Shown here: piece by piece, positions 34,190-46,922 of the stretch
Numbering within the stretch: position 1 is the stretch's first letter
Layout: each line of letters begins with the position of its first letter
Assembly (NCBI RefSeq): GCF_034190915.1
Contig: NW_026947506.1
Location: 15,933,501 to 15,997,500, forward strand
Length of the DNA: 64,000 bases
Reading direction: 5' to 3'
From: Cavia porcellus
Lineage: Eukaryota > Chordata > Mammalia > Rodentia > Caviidae
Translations under genes and position numbers: made by a program
Notes under the pieces: generated by a model
The model's input: the letters and a program-made list of their open reading frames with translations, nothing else
What the model was told of the DNA's origin: nothing
The model's database searches: none

Positions 34190-34305
34190 AAGACAGGGTC
34201 TTGCCTTGTAGTGCCAGCTGTATGCAGACAGTTAGCAATTCTCCTGCCTCCATTTTCTCAGGGCTGAGATTACAGGCATACACCACCACACCCAGCAGAA
34301 AGGAG
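34190..34305 (-). repeat. B1-type SINE
   Basis: Reverse phrases (cagggctgagattacaggca, ccaccacacccagc) mark the SINE. It lies just left of unit D. Confidence 0.75.
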
Positions 34306-34589
34306 ATTTCATAGATTACCTATCCCTTCCAGTGATCAATAATGTCATGTAATTGACTGATATACTATAAATCTTAGTAAATATATTTCTAAAGTATTAT
34401 TTTAATCTGTTAGGCTCTCTACTTCACAACTCCTATGTCATCCTCCTTGTGCCAGATTTCCTGATTGAAAGAAAATTTGTACCAACAGGTGAAGAGAGAA
34501 ATTTTTTGTTCTGTCACTTGGGAAACTTAGTTTCACTTTCACCCTGACTGGTGATGTCAAGTGTTCCAGATGCTCCAGCCCCAGAAAAA

Positions 34590-35668
34590 ATGTTGAATGC
34601 ACCAGAAACTGACTGGCACTGCACCACAAAATTTAAAATAATGAAATTGTTCTACCTATGGACCATCTGTAACTTTAGTTTTGCCTAAAGGAAATGGACA
34701 AATACATTCAAACTCCAACCTTTTCATCTGAAGCAAATGATAAACTAAAATGTTGCTTATGAGTATACCCACAAGGGATTGATGAAGAAAGCAAAGATTA
34801 CCTGTCACTATACCTGATATTGCTCAGATGTTCAAAGAGGGAATTTCATGCAAAATTCATCTTTTACATTCTGAATGCCAAAGGAGAGAAAACAAAAGAG
34901 ATCTCAAGTCAACAAGCTTATAAATTTGTGCAAGAAAAAGCCTGGGGATTCAGAAAATTCATCCTTAGAGAATTTATTTTGGATGCAAACAATGGATTTC
35001 TCCCCAGTGACATCCTTTCCCTCTTCTGTGAAGTGAAAGTAGCACAAGATCCCACCAATAATTCCAGCCAGAATCTGAAAAATGTGAAGGTTCCTGAGGG
35101 CTGCTTGGCAGAAGATCTAGGAGGGCTATGGAAGCATTCCCACTTCACAGACTGTTGCTTGTGTGTGGCTGGACAGGAATTCCAGGCTCACAAAGCAATC
35201 TTAGCAGCCTGCTCTTCAGTTTTCATGGCTTTGTTTGAACATGAAATGCAAGCATGCAAAAAGAATCATGTTGAAATCAGTGACACGGAACCTGAAGTTT
35301 TAAGGAAATGATATACTTTGTTTACATTAGAAAGGCACCAAAACTAGGGATGATGCCACCTGAACTTCTGGATGCTGCAGCCAGGTTTGGTCTGGAGTGC
35401 CTGAAGCTCAGGTGTGAGAACCACCTCTGCAGCAATCTCACCTTTTAGAATATTGTGGAAATCCTCATCTTGGTTGATGTCCACAGTGCACATCAGTTGA
35501 AAACAGACAGTATTTCATCAACTATCATGTTTCTGACATCCTGGACACCTCTCCGTGGAAGTCTGTGGTGGTGTCATACACTCATTTAGTGGCTGACGCC
35601 TGTCACTCTCTGGTTTCCACGCAGTGTACTTTCCTGGGACCCCACGCAAGTGTCTGAGACCATCCTAA
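34590..35668 (+). pseudogene. Tdpoz-like: TDPOZ/SPOP-like pseudogene, copy D
   Basis: Full-length relic of the coding exon from an ATG at 34590 to TAA at 35666-35668. It is broken by a one-base loss giving TAA near 34685, a TGA near 34760, a one-base loss near 35303 (EVLRK then TGA), a TAG near 35446, and later small indels. The longest open part (34820-35311) covers late MATH and early BTB. It keeps SPOP-like cleft residues Y87, F102, Y123, K129, W131 and F133; only D130 is A. It also lacks a promoter in view. It is therefore dead as a full gene, although the long central frame is open. Confidence 0.92.
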
Positions 35669-36108
35669 GATCCGACCTATCCATTTGGCGTCTTAAAAAC
35701 TAGCCACATTTGCTAATAGTGAATCGCAATTTTATAGCACTGTCAGGAGAAGTTTCACTCTTTTATGAGGAAGCACTGAATTGTGGCTCTCTCAGGACAG
35801 ATGGGAACCCACTTAATGTCAGAAAATGCAGGTGGGATCTTGAGAATTTAGGAGTACTGGGTCATGCATTCTCAAGTCTCCCTTTAATAATGTACGTACT
35901 TGTTTTTTTCAATGTCAATTCCAAACTAAAACCAAAACCCTTAGCAATGGGGAAGACAAACCTGTCAGATGAAACTACCTTCAGAAGGAGGAACCATGAA
36001 CTTCATCACATAACTGCAAGACTCCTTCCTGGCTTTCTTTGCAGTCACCCATATTCTCATACCCTACTTCTCAAAGTGGCTTTTTTCTCTCCCTGTCCTT
36101 TTTCTATA

Positions 36109-36114
36109 AATAAA
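36109..36114 (+). terminator. Relic polyadenylation signal, copy D
   Basis: AATAAA in ttctataaataaaactgaac text that matches the 3' ends of copies C and E. Confidence 0.5.
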
Positions 36115-37600
36115 ACTGAACCTTACTTTATGCAGTTGTATGACACCTCCTTCTTTGTCTGTGTGTTAGAGTGAAAATATGGGGAAAATTTCAGGGTGTG
36201 CTGGTGACTTCAGGCCCATCCAGGGAATGGACACAATGGATGAACAGTGTCACTAATTAACATAGGGAATGGGAGAAATAAATGACACACAACTCAGGCT
36301 GCTGAAAGCAAAGGACAATCACGTGATGCGTGTCTCTGCTCATGTTGTCCTGGCCCAGTGACACAGACATGCACCATAAGCACTATCACACATTCCCGCA
36401 GTGGTAGAGCAAAAACTGTGGTCCTGAGGGAGCAGTCCAATCATGTTCCTGGAGAAAAAGGAGAGGAAAGTGTTCAGAATTAAGAAAATGCAAATAAATG
36501 GGATTAAATGTAGAATCCTTTTGTGTATTTCTGAGGTATTCATGTTGACAATCAAATTTTATTCCTTACAACTGCCCTAAAACATAAGTGTTTACAAATT
36601 CACATTACAAATTTCAAAACGAGCTCTCTCACTGTGAAAATTTAATGTTTGAAAGAACAGAATATATGTTTCTATACTATCCTAATAGTGAGGAATAGAA
36701 GAAAAAAGAGAAAACAGGAGACCCTATCTCAATGTTTTGACTTTTGCAAAAATCACTAGTGGTGGTGTTTTGGAACTACTAGACTCTTTAATGGCTCCGA
36801 GCTCTCTAAAAAACCCTAAAGATATGATTCCAGGTTTAGTGAATAGGTACACATTTGGAACCATTTGTTTAACTATGGCTTACTATAGGTCACCACTTAT
36901 ATATTGGTTATGTAAATCTTTTAAGAGTATAAAAATGAGATAACTACCTGTATAATAATTATACAATAAAAATGCTAAAGGTGTTCATTTTCTCTCTTCC
37001 TCTTCTTTCCATGGGTTGATCTCACAGCCTTGTACTTGCCAAGTAAGTGCCTCTTTGCCTAGCCTTACTGATGGCTTTTGCAGATATTTGTCATACATGT
37101 GTCCTATCCTTGTGTACTCACACATAGAAACCTCCCTTATACACATGAAGCAGGCTGACATTGTTGAAAATGGAACAAAACAATACACTCTGTGCATATA
37201 TCTTGAAAAGAACTGTGGTTCTTAGATGTTGTGGGAAACGTTTTTGGCGTTATCCCACTATAGCTTTATTTATCTTCCATTCTCTCCTCCCAATTAAGGC
37301 ACATAAAACACAAACAAAATTAAAAAAAATTAAAAGGGAAATTTTATTATGAACTTCTCTGTGAAAACTTTCACAACACAGCTTCCTCAGCTGTCCATAC
37401 CTGGCTTGCTGCCTGTGTAGGAGCCATCTCAGTTGCTTCTGATTCACTTCTCTTTCTACAAAGGAGAACACAAATGTTAATTTATTTCTTTTCAAAAATA
37501 TAAATAATTACTATCTTGTAAATGAAATGTGGAAATTAAAAAGTATGAGTTTCTATCACTGCCTCAAATGAACAAAAAAAACATAGAAAATGAGCACGTC

Positions 37601-38414
37601 AGAAAAGAAATGAATAATAGAAATCATGTTCATACTCACGTAAAAAACAAGAACAAAAATAAAGCAAAAGTAACAGAGAAAAAACAAAGATAGAAAGGAT
37701 TAAAGAAAGTCTACTTCATGGCATGCTTCTGCTGTCACTTGGAAAGAATATCTACTGACATAACCCCTATCCAAGTTAATAATATATGCAAAAAAAGATA
37801 AATCAATTGAATTCTGTATATCCTTTCATCTAAACATGATTGTGTTAATAACTTCTGTTGAGTACATTACATTCTGTGACTTATTTATTTATTTATTTTT
37901 ATTCTGAAGGTAGTAAAAATACAACAAAACAAGCCAAGGCAATGCCAATCAAGACCGTGCAATGAGATTGGTATATAACTTCAGAGCAGGATACAGGCAT
38001 AACAGTAATAGATACCATAGTATATCTTATTATTTTCATAATAGTTGTCCATTCAATCAGGTGTAACAAAATCAAACCAAAAACATAATACTACAAAACC
38101 TATCAAAACAGAATATTGAGTAGAACAAGACAGTTAATAAGAATGAAGCAAAAACAGTGTAACCATATTTGCCTTCAAAGAGAAGTTAGAAGGAAATCCC
38201 CCATATTTGCTATATTGCATATGATCATACTCCCAAGAGATGCTCAGACCTCTGTCCCCAGGTCAGCACAAGCAACACAACACAACAAGACAGGCATTTA
38301 GTTGCTTTCTGTGCCTTAGCTGCTATCAATTCCATCTGTCCTCAACACCATCCAGTTGCTAAATGGGGGTGGAGGTGGATGGAACATTTGATTCTCAGCT
38401 CATGCACAGGTAGG
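37601..38414 (+). other. Intergenic, AT-rich; no gene seen
   Basis: Includes a short TTTA array near 37883-37900 and text near 38140-38200 loosely like 12090-12150. No gene signature. Confidence 0.45.
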
Positions 38415-38740
38415 TTCACATGAGATGCTGACTTCTTCTCTAACTGGCTCACCAACTGCTTTCTCATGACATGGCTGCTTACCAAGAAGGAGAGCATGTG
38501 GCTTTCTTACTCAGATTACTAAGTTCCCACATGCCTGAATCTCAGTAGATGCTGACTTGTTGTCCTCCTGGCTCACCTGCTGCTGTTGGGGAAATGATTG
38601 CTTGCAAAAAAGGAGGACATGCTGCTTTCTTGCTTAGCCAAATAAGTTCCAACATGGCTGGATCTCAGAAGACACTGACTTCTTCTATTCCTGGCTTCTG
38701 GCTGCTTGCTCATGCTGTGGCCACTTACCCTACTTTCTGT
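38415..38740 (+). repeat. Minisatellite of about 122-bp units (about 2.6 copies)
   Basis: Units start near 38419, 38541 and 38664. They share gatgctgacttcttct-type starts, cctggctcac, a purine tract (aaggaggacatg), gctttcttgct and agttcc-acatg ends. Divergence between units is roughly 20-25 percent by eye. Confidence 0.75.
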
Positions 38741-41190
38741 CATTTAAAGTAATAAGAACTAGGGTAATACACAGATTCCCTGGAGTGAGGAACCATGAAG
38801 TTGGTCCTCTGTCAAGCTCCTACTGAAAGTCCTAATTAAGGAGACAGGTTTCCAGAACTAGCCTTAAATTCCAAAGGTGGCATATTAGTACTTGTATTAG
38901 AAAGTTTTAATTGTGATTATTACATCCTATTGAAATGTTTCCGGGGCTTTCAGGTGAATTTAAGTTTCTAGATTTTGTTACTAGCAATTTTACATCAAAT
39001 CAGATCTAGTTCATTGACTATACAGAGTACTTGTCTTTTCATACCTATAAGGAGCAGCAAAGCTTATAGGACAAGCACCTGGATACCTATGCAGAGAAAA
39101 AAGAAATGAGTTTATGTGTAAATATTGGACATAATTTTCAAATGCTAATAAAGGAATACAGTTTAGAACCATAAAAAAGATTAGGTTGGAAGAAGGTGTT
39201 GGTAAATCTTCCCTCTTGCAGCTTGAGATTTTACTTTCTAAGTTCTTCAGTTCCTTCTAATTCAATGGCTCTCTGGTCAGCTGAGGGAGGTAAAAATAAA
39301 TTTACAGGTTCAGAATGGACAGGGAAAACCTCTCTGCAATTGTGGGTGACCCTCTGAGCACATGTGGAGCCTCTTACCCACCCTAAACCTGTACTGTGTT
39401 GTTGCCTTTTTCCACTCCTTTCCCCCATGAATTCTAGGAATTGTGGCTACACCACGGTGAACTTTGCCTCCTGAACAATCAGGGTGTGCTTTGTTGGGTT
39501 TCTTCTTTTATAATTTGACATGGAAAGTCTATAAAATTTCACATCATTAGAGCCTACTTCAATTCCCTTCGTCATGGGTAGTTTTTCAGATTCTCAGTAT
39601 TGTACCTTCACATATTTTTCTACATTTCCTAAGGATTTTAGGGCAGAAGGATAATCCTGGTTCATGATACCCTGCATGGATGAAAGCTGAAATCTCCATG
39701 CCCATTTCTAGATGAGTGAAGCAAATGTTCCAAACACAAAACCAATTTTTAAAAAGATCAAATGTAGTGGAAATTTTTTCTCAATGCTTTTAAGGAAAGC
39801 AGAGAACACATTAACACTATACAAAATAGAGTAAATTTGTGGACAAATTTCTAAGTACCATTCTCCATCATTGTTTTTAGTCCCTGGGATGCATTAATAT
39901 AAACTATTTTTTCAATATTGTTGACTTACTTGATTATCTCTTTTTAGTTTAAAACAATAATCTCTATTATTTTTCTGACCAAATTTACTTTCTGATTCTT
40001 TGTATTTTATTGCACTACTTGGCTTCACTGGGACAAAAAAATAAAAACAACTTATACTTCTATTGTTCTTTCTTTTCTCTTTCAGTTATTTTATCTTACA
40101 TTGCTGCATTTAATAATTAAGAAATTATTTTGAAATGTATAGAAAAATTGAGCAAAATTTCTCTAAACAACTATTAATTCATTCTCCCTACACAGTTTAC
40201 TTTTCCTTTTATACTAATGTTTTCTGTTGATATAAACCTTTTATGATTGATGAAGCAACATTGTTATATTATTATTAATTAAATCTGATAAGATTCATAT
40301 TTTCTGCAGGACTTTGGTAAACATATGTAACACATCAACTAGTGTAGAACTACACAGAATTGTTCCTTTGTATATTTTTTTTATTCTACCTATTCACCTC
40401 TGTGTCAATCCACCTGAATTCCTGACAACCTGTACTGTTTTCTCCATTTATAAAGCATTGATGTTTTAGGAATCTAATTTTTGGAGTCGTATGCACTCTC
40501 TTTTTCATAATAATGTATAAATTATTCAGCGTATTCAAAAATGGAGAGCTCATTTGTTTTGTAGTGGTGCTTTTCATTCAATTTGCTGATATTTTGTTGG
40601 AGATTTTTCTATCTGTTATCAAAACAAATATTTGCCTGTACTTAATTTTGTAATGAAATTGTCTGGCTGTGTGTCAGGTTCTGATTGAGCACCTAAAACA
40701 GTTTGAAAGCAATGCAATCTTTTCTAACTTTTGGCAGAGTTTGAGAAACATTGCAGTTGTTCTTTAAATATTGAATAATATATGCTGAAAAAGCCTCAAG
40801 TCCTGAATTTTCCTTGACTAGAGATTTTATTCATGAATATATCTGTGTTTCTGGATTCAGGTTGTAGTATTTCCATTCTCCTTCATTCCCTTGCATTTTC
40901 CTCTCATTCTCTCTCTTCTTTTTCCTTTCTTTTTATTTTCTTTTGAGACAAAGTGTTGCTATACAGTTCAGGTTTCCCTAGATTCCAACATATAGAAGAG
41001 GCTGGCATCTAAATCAGGGTAATCCTAACCAGGTGTAGAAGTAATCCTCACAGTTTCGCCAGTTCTGGAATTAAGGCATGGACTATGATGTCTGGATCAG
41101 CTTATAAAATTCTGCTTCACAGATGAAATTGAGGAATAAATTAGGTAGTTTTACAGTTGAAGGGTAAAGATAGTACAGCATGCCTGAATT
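38741..41190 (+). other. Intergenic, AT-rich; no gene seen
   Basis: About 2.4 kb with no conserved frame. A degraded reverse SINE may lie at 40935-41105 (agttcaggtttccctaga, gttctggaattaaggcatg). Confidence 0.45.
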
Positions 41191-41560
41191 TATGGGACAC
41201 AATGAAAGCAGTCCTAAGAAGGAAATTTATACAGTAAATGCTCATATCAGCAAAAGAGACCCAGCACATATAAATAACTTAATGTGCAGTCTCAAACTTC
41301 AGGAGAAAGAAAAGCATGCTAATCCAAAATCTCATACAAGGTAAAAAATTATAAAGATCAGAACAAAAATGAATACAGTGGAGACAAAAAAGGAATAAAA
41401 AGAAAGAATGAATCAAAGAGATGGTTCTTTGAAGGAGCAGAAAAATTGACAAAATCTTAGACAACCTTATCAAAAGAAGGCAAGAAAAGACCCTTGCCCA
41501 CACAATTGTGAGTGAAACAGGAAAAATCACAACAAACTGTAAACATCAAGAAAATCATCT
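41190..41560 (+). mobile_element. LINE-1 ORF2 fragment
   Basis: Corresponds to the same part of ORF2 as 43885-44160 (gcagtcctaagaaggaaattt start; agagatggttctttgaa; RRQEKTLAHT-like translation). It is a separate truncated copy left of the longer L1. Confidence 0.8.
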
Positions 41561-41579
41561 AGACCTACTCAAAATTTTA

Positions 41580-44500
41580 CCTTCTAGATGGCCAAGGAAC
41601 TTCTGAGCTTCCTACCACTGGGCATTTTCACCAGGTCTTGAGCCTGCTTTCCACACCCCCAGTGAACCTTTCTCTATCCTGAAAACAGGGTGGGCTGAGG
41701 TGAGTGTCCCCACACCATCCTATGTCCCAGGAGTTTAAAACCATTGCTCCCACTGGCCAAGTAAATTCTGAGCTTGCTGCCACAATGGACCTTCTCTGCA
41801 GGATTGAGCCTAACTGACTCAATCCCAGGTCCTCTCTCAGTTTGGGAAGTGGGGTGGCTGGAGTCCCAGGAGCTGAGGGCATAGAAGACAATTTCCAACA
41901 GGCCCAGCGAAGCCTTAGAACAGCACTTGAAACACAGAAGTTTAGTAAAATGACAAAATGAAAGATCAAAATACAATCTCAAACTTCCAACCCATCCCAA
42001 GAAACCTTGGGCACTATGTACATAGCAGAACATATATGTTGTGAAGCTGAAATACTTGAAAAAAATAGCAACTGAAATAAAGAAGCAATTCTGGATAGCT
42101 TTAAAGGAATTGAAACTAGAAATAATCCTCCAGGTAAAAGAAGAAATTATAAAAGAAACGCTGAACACATCTAAAGAAGACACATTTAAAAAAATTAAAA
42201 GAACAAAACAACAATATAGTCTCCCTGAATGAAGAATTTAAGAAACAAACAGAATATATGAAGCAGATTCAAAGGGATATACAGGAAATTAAAAGTTTCA
42301 TTGAAAGTGTTCAAAACTGCCTCAATGAAAGTGAAGACAGAATTTCAGACCTTGAAGAGAAGATAGCAGTTAGTGAACAGGAAATGAAAGATCTTTTAAA
42401 AAATATCAAGAAACCAGGAAATAACAATTCAACAGCTGCAAAATGATGCAAAAGAACAATAACATAAGATTAATAGGGATAAATGAAAAAGAAGGGGACA
42501 ACACAAAGGATATCTAGAAGATATTTAGAGAAGTAATACCAGAAAATTTCCCAAACTTGAGAATGGAAACTGGTATTAGCACCAGTGAAGCATATAGAAC
42601 TCCAAATATCCATAACTAAAATAAAACCACACTCAGACATGTAATAATCATCATCACAGAAATCCAACAAAAGAGTGCAACATTAACAGCTGTCAGAGAA
42701 AAAAGACAGATCATCAATAAAGGACAACCTATAAGAATTACAGTGAACTTCTCAGCACAAACAATAAAGAAAAAAAGATCATGGGATGAAGTATTGCATT
42801 TCCTACAACAAAATGATTTCCAGCCTAGAATGCTGTACCCTGAAAAGCAGTCCTTCAAAATGTATGTAGAAATAACATACTTCCATGACAGAAAACAGGT
42901 GAAGAACTTCATGATCACTAAGCCAAACCTGCAAAGAATACCAAAAAACAGTTTAGATACACTTAGGAAAAAACCTCTGAGAAAATCAGTCAATTTAACA
43001 GAATGAAAAGATAAAGATGCAATAGCAGAAAGATAATATATCAACAAGAAACCAATATATAACAGTTATAACTATTAATATAAATGGTCTCAATTTACAA
43101 ATTACAAGAAACAGACTGGCTGAATGGATCAAGAAACAACACACACCGATATGCTGTCTACAAGTAACCAAAAGGAAACTCACAGTCTGAAAGTCAAAGG
43201 ATGGAAAACAATACTTCATGCAACAAGAACCCTCCCCCCCAAAAAAGTGGGTTAGCTATTCTACTTGCAGACAATGTGAACTTCAAACTAAGAATGATCA
43301 GAAGAAGGTCATTACATACTGGCTAGGGGAAAGTTTCAAGAGGAAGAGATAACAATGTTAAATTTATATGCACCAAATTCGAAAGCACCAAGTTATACAA
43401 AGAAAGAATTAATAGAAATGAAAATTCAAATTAGCAATAACACAATTACAACCGGAGACAGTAATGCACAATTGACGCCAAGGGAAAGATCAACCAGACA
43501 CAAAATCAGCAAACAAATGACAGAACTGAATCACATCTGTGAACAAATGGACTTGATAGACATATACACAGTGTTCCATCCAACAACATCAGAATACACA
43601 TTTTTCTCAGTTGTACATGGGACATCCTCTAAAATAGACCACATACTAGTCCACAGAACATATTTAAATAAATGCAAAAGAGTTGAAATTATCCCATGCA
43701 AGATATGAGATCATAGAGAGATGAAAGTAGACATTACAGACAAAAGAAACTGCAAAAATGCCACAAAGACATGGAACCTGAAAAACACACTCTTGCACAG
43801 CGGGTCCCAGGGGAAATTAAAGAAGAAATTAAAGAATACTTACAAGCAAACAAAAATACAAATAAAACTTACCAGAATCTGTGGGATGCAATGAAAGCAG
43901 TCCTAGAGAAAAATTTATTGACTTGACTTCCTACATCAGGAAAACAGAACGAATACAAATAAATAACCTGATGCTACACCTCAAATATCTAGAAAAAGGA
44001 GAGCAAGTCTAGCCCAAAGCCAAAAAAGAGAGGAAATTATTAAAATCAGAGCAGAAATTAAATACAATAGAGAGTAAGAAAAAATCCAAAGAATCAATGG
44101 ATCAAAGAGTTGGTTCTTTGAAAAAATAAATAAAATTGATAACCCCTAGTTTATTTTATTGTAAAAAGGGAACAAAAAGCTCAAATTCATGCAATAAGGT
44201 ACAAAAAGGTTGAAATCAACACAGACTCTGTAGAAATACAGAAGATCATCAACACTTGTTTTGACAACCTCTACTTTCATAGATTTGATAACACAGAAGA
44301 AACAGTCAGATTCCTCGAAAAATATGAAGTACCAAAGCTAAGTCAAGAAGATATAAAACTGCTAAATAACCCAATTTCTATTAATGAAATTGACAATGTA
44401 ATTAAGTGCTTACCTAGAAAGAAGAACCAAGGTCCAGACGGATGCACTGCAGAATTCTACGAGAAATACAAAGAACACTTGCCGAACCTCCTCAAAATTT

Positions 44501-45410
44501 TCAATGAAATCGAAAGGGAAGCAATCCTTCCTAAGTGATACCTAGAAGCAAATAATAGTCTAGTACCAAACCTAAGAAAGACTCAAAGAGAACTACAGGT
44601 CAATCTCCTTCAAGAACACAGACTCAAAAATCCTCAATAAAATATTGGCAAATAGAATGCAGCAAATCATCAAGAAGTGTATACACCATGACCAAGTGGG
44701 ATTCATTCTAGGCATGCAGGGATGGTTCAACATATGTAAATCAGTAAATGTAACCCACCATATCAGTAAAGCCATTGATCTTTGGGTCTGTTTTCATTCC
44801 AATACCGTGATGATTTTAATACAGTTACTTTGTCCTTGGAAGGCCTTTACCTTAAAATCAGGCACAACACAAGGATATCCCTTATCATTGCTCCTAGTTA
44901 ACATAGTAGTAAAAATACTAGCCAAAGCAATTAGACAAGAGAGAGAAATAAAAAGGAGAAGGATAGGAAAAGAAGCAGGTGAATTATCATTATTTGCAGA
45001 TGACATGATACTCTATATAGAAGACCTCCAAAACTGAATTGAAAGACTCCTAGATATAATAAATGAATTCTGCAATGTAGGTGGATACAAAATCAATACT
45101 CAAAAATCAATAGCATTCCTATACACTAATAACAAAATCACAGAGAGGGAGAGAAATAAGAGAAGGCACACCTTTAAACTAGCATCCACAAAAATGAAAT
45201 ACTTAAAAATTATTCTCATGAAAGATGCAAAAGAACTATATAGTGAAAATTATAATACACTGAAAAATGAAATTAAAGAGGATCTCAGAAAATGGAAAGA
45301 CATTCCTTGCTCATGGTTAGGAAGAACAAATATTTTAAAAATGGCCATTCTCACAAAAATGTTATACTGATTCAATGAAATCCCAATACGTAATCCAAGA
45401 ATTTTCAAAG
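41580..45410 (+). mobile_element. LINE-1 element, decayed, 3'-truncated
   Basis: 5' UTR-like DNA (41580-41950) leads to a broken ORF1 (about 41960-43006) with a coiled-coil part (NESEDRISDLEEKI) and a C-terminal domain (PIRITVNFS, RSWDEV, QPRMLYPEK). ORF2 follows from about 43045: endonuclease motifs GDSN and SKIDHIL (43450-43690), and reverse transcriptase FADD (about 44990). Many frameshifts, plus stops, break both frames. ORF2 is lost after about 45410, so the C-terminal region, 3' UTR and A-tail are absent. It cannot be mobile. Confidence 0.93.
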
Positions 45411-46092
45411 GCCTTAGGTCTTTTCTAGAAGCTACTTATGGCCTATGAACCTCAGAGTTTAGTATAGGTGGAGAGACAAAACTGGACTCTAAAGAACACT
45501 GGGAAACTGCCAAGATTCTGGAATTAATTTGGCATCATAATTTCTATTGCACTCCTATCATCACAGTGCACCCCCTATAGGCATAGCTCACTGCTTTAAG
45601 ATTAGATTTGGGAAGCCTTTTTCCCTGATTCCAGTGCTTCAAGACCCTAGGAGATTAGAACTTAGACTTCTGACAGCAAAGAAAAGCCTCAGTTAAAACT
45701 TTAAAGGACCATCAGCAAAATGTGCTGCTGTGACAACCACTTCTTACATTCTCCTGTACATGTGTTCAAAGCTGGTGACAAGGCCTTAGTTAAATCCTGG
45801 AAAGAGGAGTCGCTTAACTATGGTTGGAGGGCCCTAATGCGGTCACTGTAATTACATCCATTTCTTTAAGACTTGCAGATTGCAGGCAGTTGATTAATCA
45901 GTACGGGGTTAAAAGGTGCAAACTTGGAGTACAAAAATTACTGACTCCCTATTGTCAACTGTGACATATTCACCACTCAAATTCTGTCCACTCTAATGTT
46001 CTAGGAAACTACACAACATGAAGAAGTGGATGTGTCCCTCTGAGGTCTGAAAAATGTGTCACAATGTAATGAATTAAAAAAAAAAAAAAAAA
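45411..46092 (+). other. Unidentified sequence ending in an A-tail
   Basis: No reading frame is recognised. It ends in about 17 A residues (46077-46092), directly abutting the LTR at 46093. It might be a retroposed transcript or an unfamiliar element. Confidence 0.35.
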
Positions 46093-46922
46093 CAGAGTGT
46101 CAACTTAATGCCAGCTGCATTAAATCAGCATGGTGCTGACCACAGATACTCCACTTACAGAAAGTTGTCACCATCAATTGAGATCTGGACAAGACTCGTG
46201 AAGCATTTTAGATACTCCTGCTTGTTGCTCTTTGAGTCTTGGTTCTCCTGGAGCAGGTCATCATGACTACCTTCCAGTGTGAGTTGAACCATTGTAAGCA
46301 GAGGAGCTTGAGACCATGTTTGTAAGAGTGGCTGTGGTTCAATTGGGGGAACTCTGGTCCTTACATTGAATATTGCTTTCTGGCTCTGGAGAGAAACACA
46401 TGTGCCATTTAAATTCCAAAACAAACTTGTCATAATGCATTTCTGTCATGTATCAACTGTTCTTATCATCAGAGGAGCCCAGAACCTCCATGTTGCTGTG
46501 GACAACGGTGGCACTTTTCAGGATAGCACTGATCTTTGTTTTGGGCATGACATCTTGGCTCCAGCACAGAACCTTCAACCTACCAACACAGTTCCCTATC
46601 CCTGTTGTCATAGTCTTTCCATCTTCCAGCGCTGACGTTTGGTGCTTACTAGTGAGGATCCATAAAACAGATGAAAATGAGTCCTTTGTGTGGGCTCCAG
46701 ACTCTAGTTTTGGGTGGAATATAGACACATGGGAGGCATTGTAATAGGCTCCTGCATGACATTGCTGTGGGACACAGGCCCTTGCATGAGTATTCTGAGT
46801 CGTTAGTGTTGTGGATAGGTTTCTTGCATCTTTTTCTGTTAAACTCTGGATGACCATCATAAATAATGTTATAAATTCCATGTTCTGATGGTAATGGCTC
46901 TCTTGAAATCCATTACTACAAC
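46093..46922 (-). mobile_element. LTR, same family as 52224-53000, opposite orientation
   Basis: Reverse-complement alignment to 52224-53000 spans nearly the whole length. Landmarks are ttctggctctggag, gcccagaacctccatgttgc, and the shared end ctactacaaca / actacaaca at 46922. It is older or more diverged than the partner. Strand is set relative to 52224-53000 taken as plus; true transcription direction is unknown. Confidence 0.7.

Larger units (their letters stand above)
34330..37600 (+). repeat. Duplication unit D (partial)
   Basis: Starts within intron sequence matching about 57840 of unit E, keeps a TTAG acceptor just before the coding exon, carries the pseudogene and its 3' flank with AATAAA, and fades by about 37.6 kb. 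It has no promoter or exon 1. Confidence 0.7.

Noticed and set aside
34820..35311. Open 163-codon frame of copy D as a functional short MATH-BTB gene
   Set aside because: It lacks the start of MATH and most of BTB, has stops on both sides, and no promoter in view. Better called a pseudogene.
38000..38330. Possible additional TDPOZ exon or gene between D and E
   Set aside because: No MATH or BTB motif in any frame; AT-rich with scattered short frames only.
43355..45037. Functional LINE-1 ORF2
   Set aside because: GDSN, SKIDHIL and FADD motifs are present, but stops, frameshifts and the missing 3' third make it inactive.
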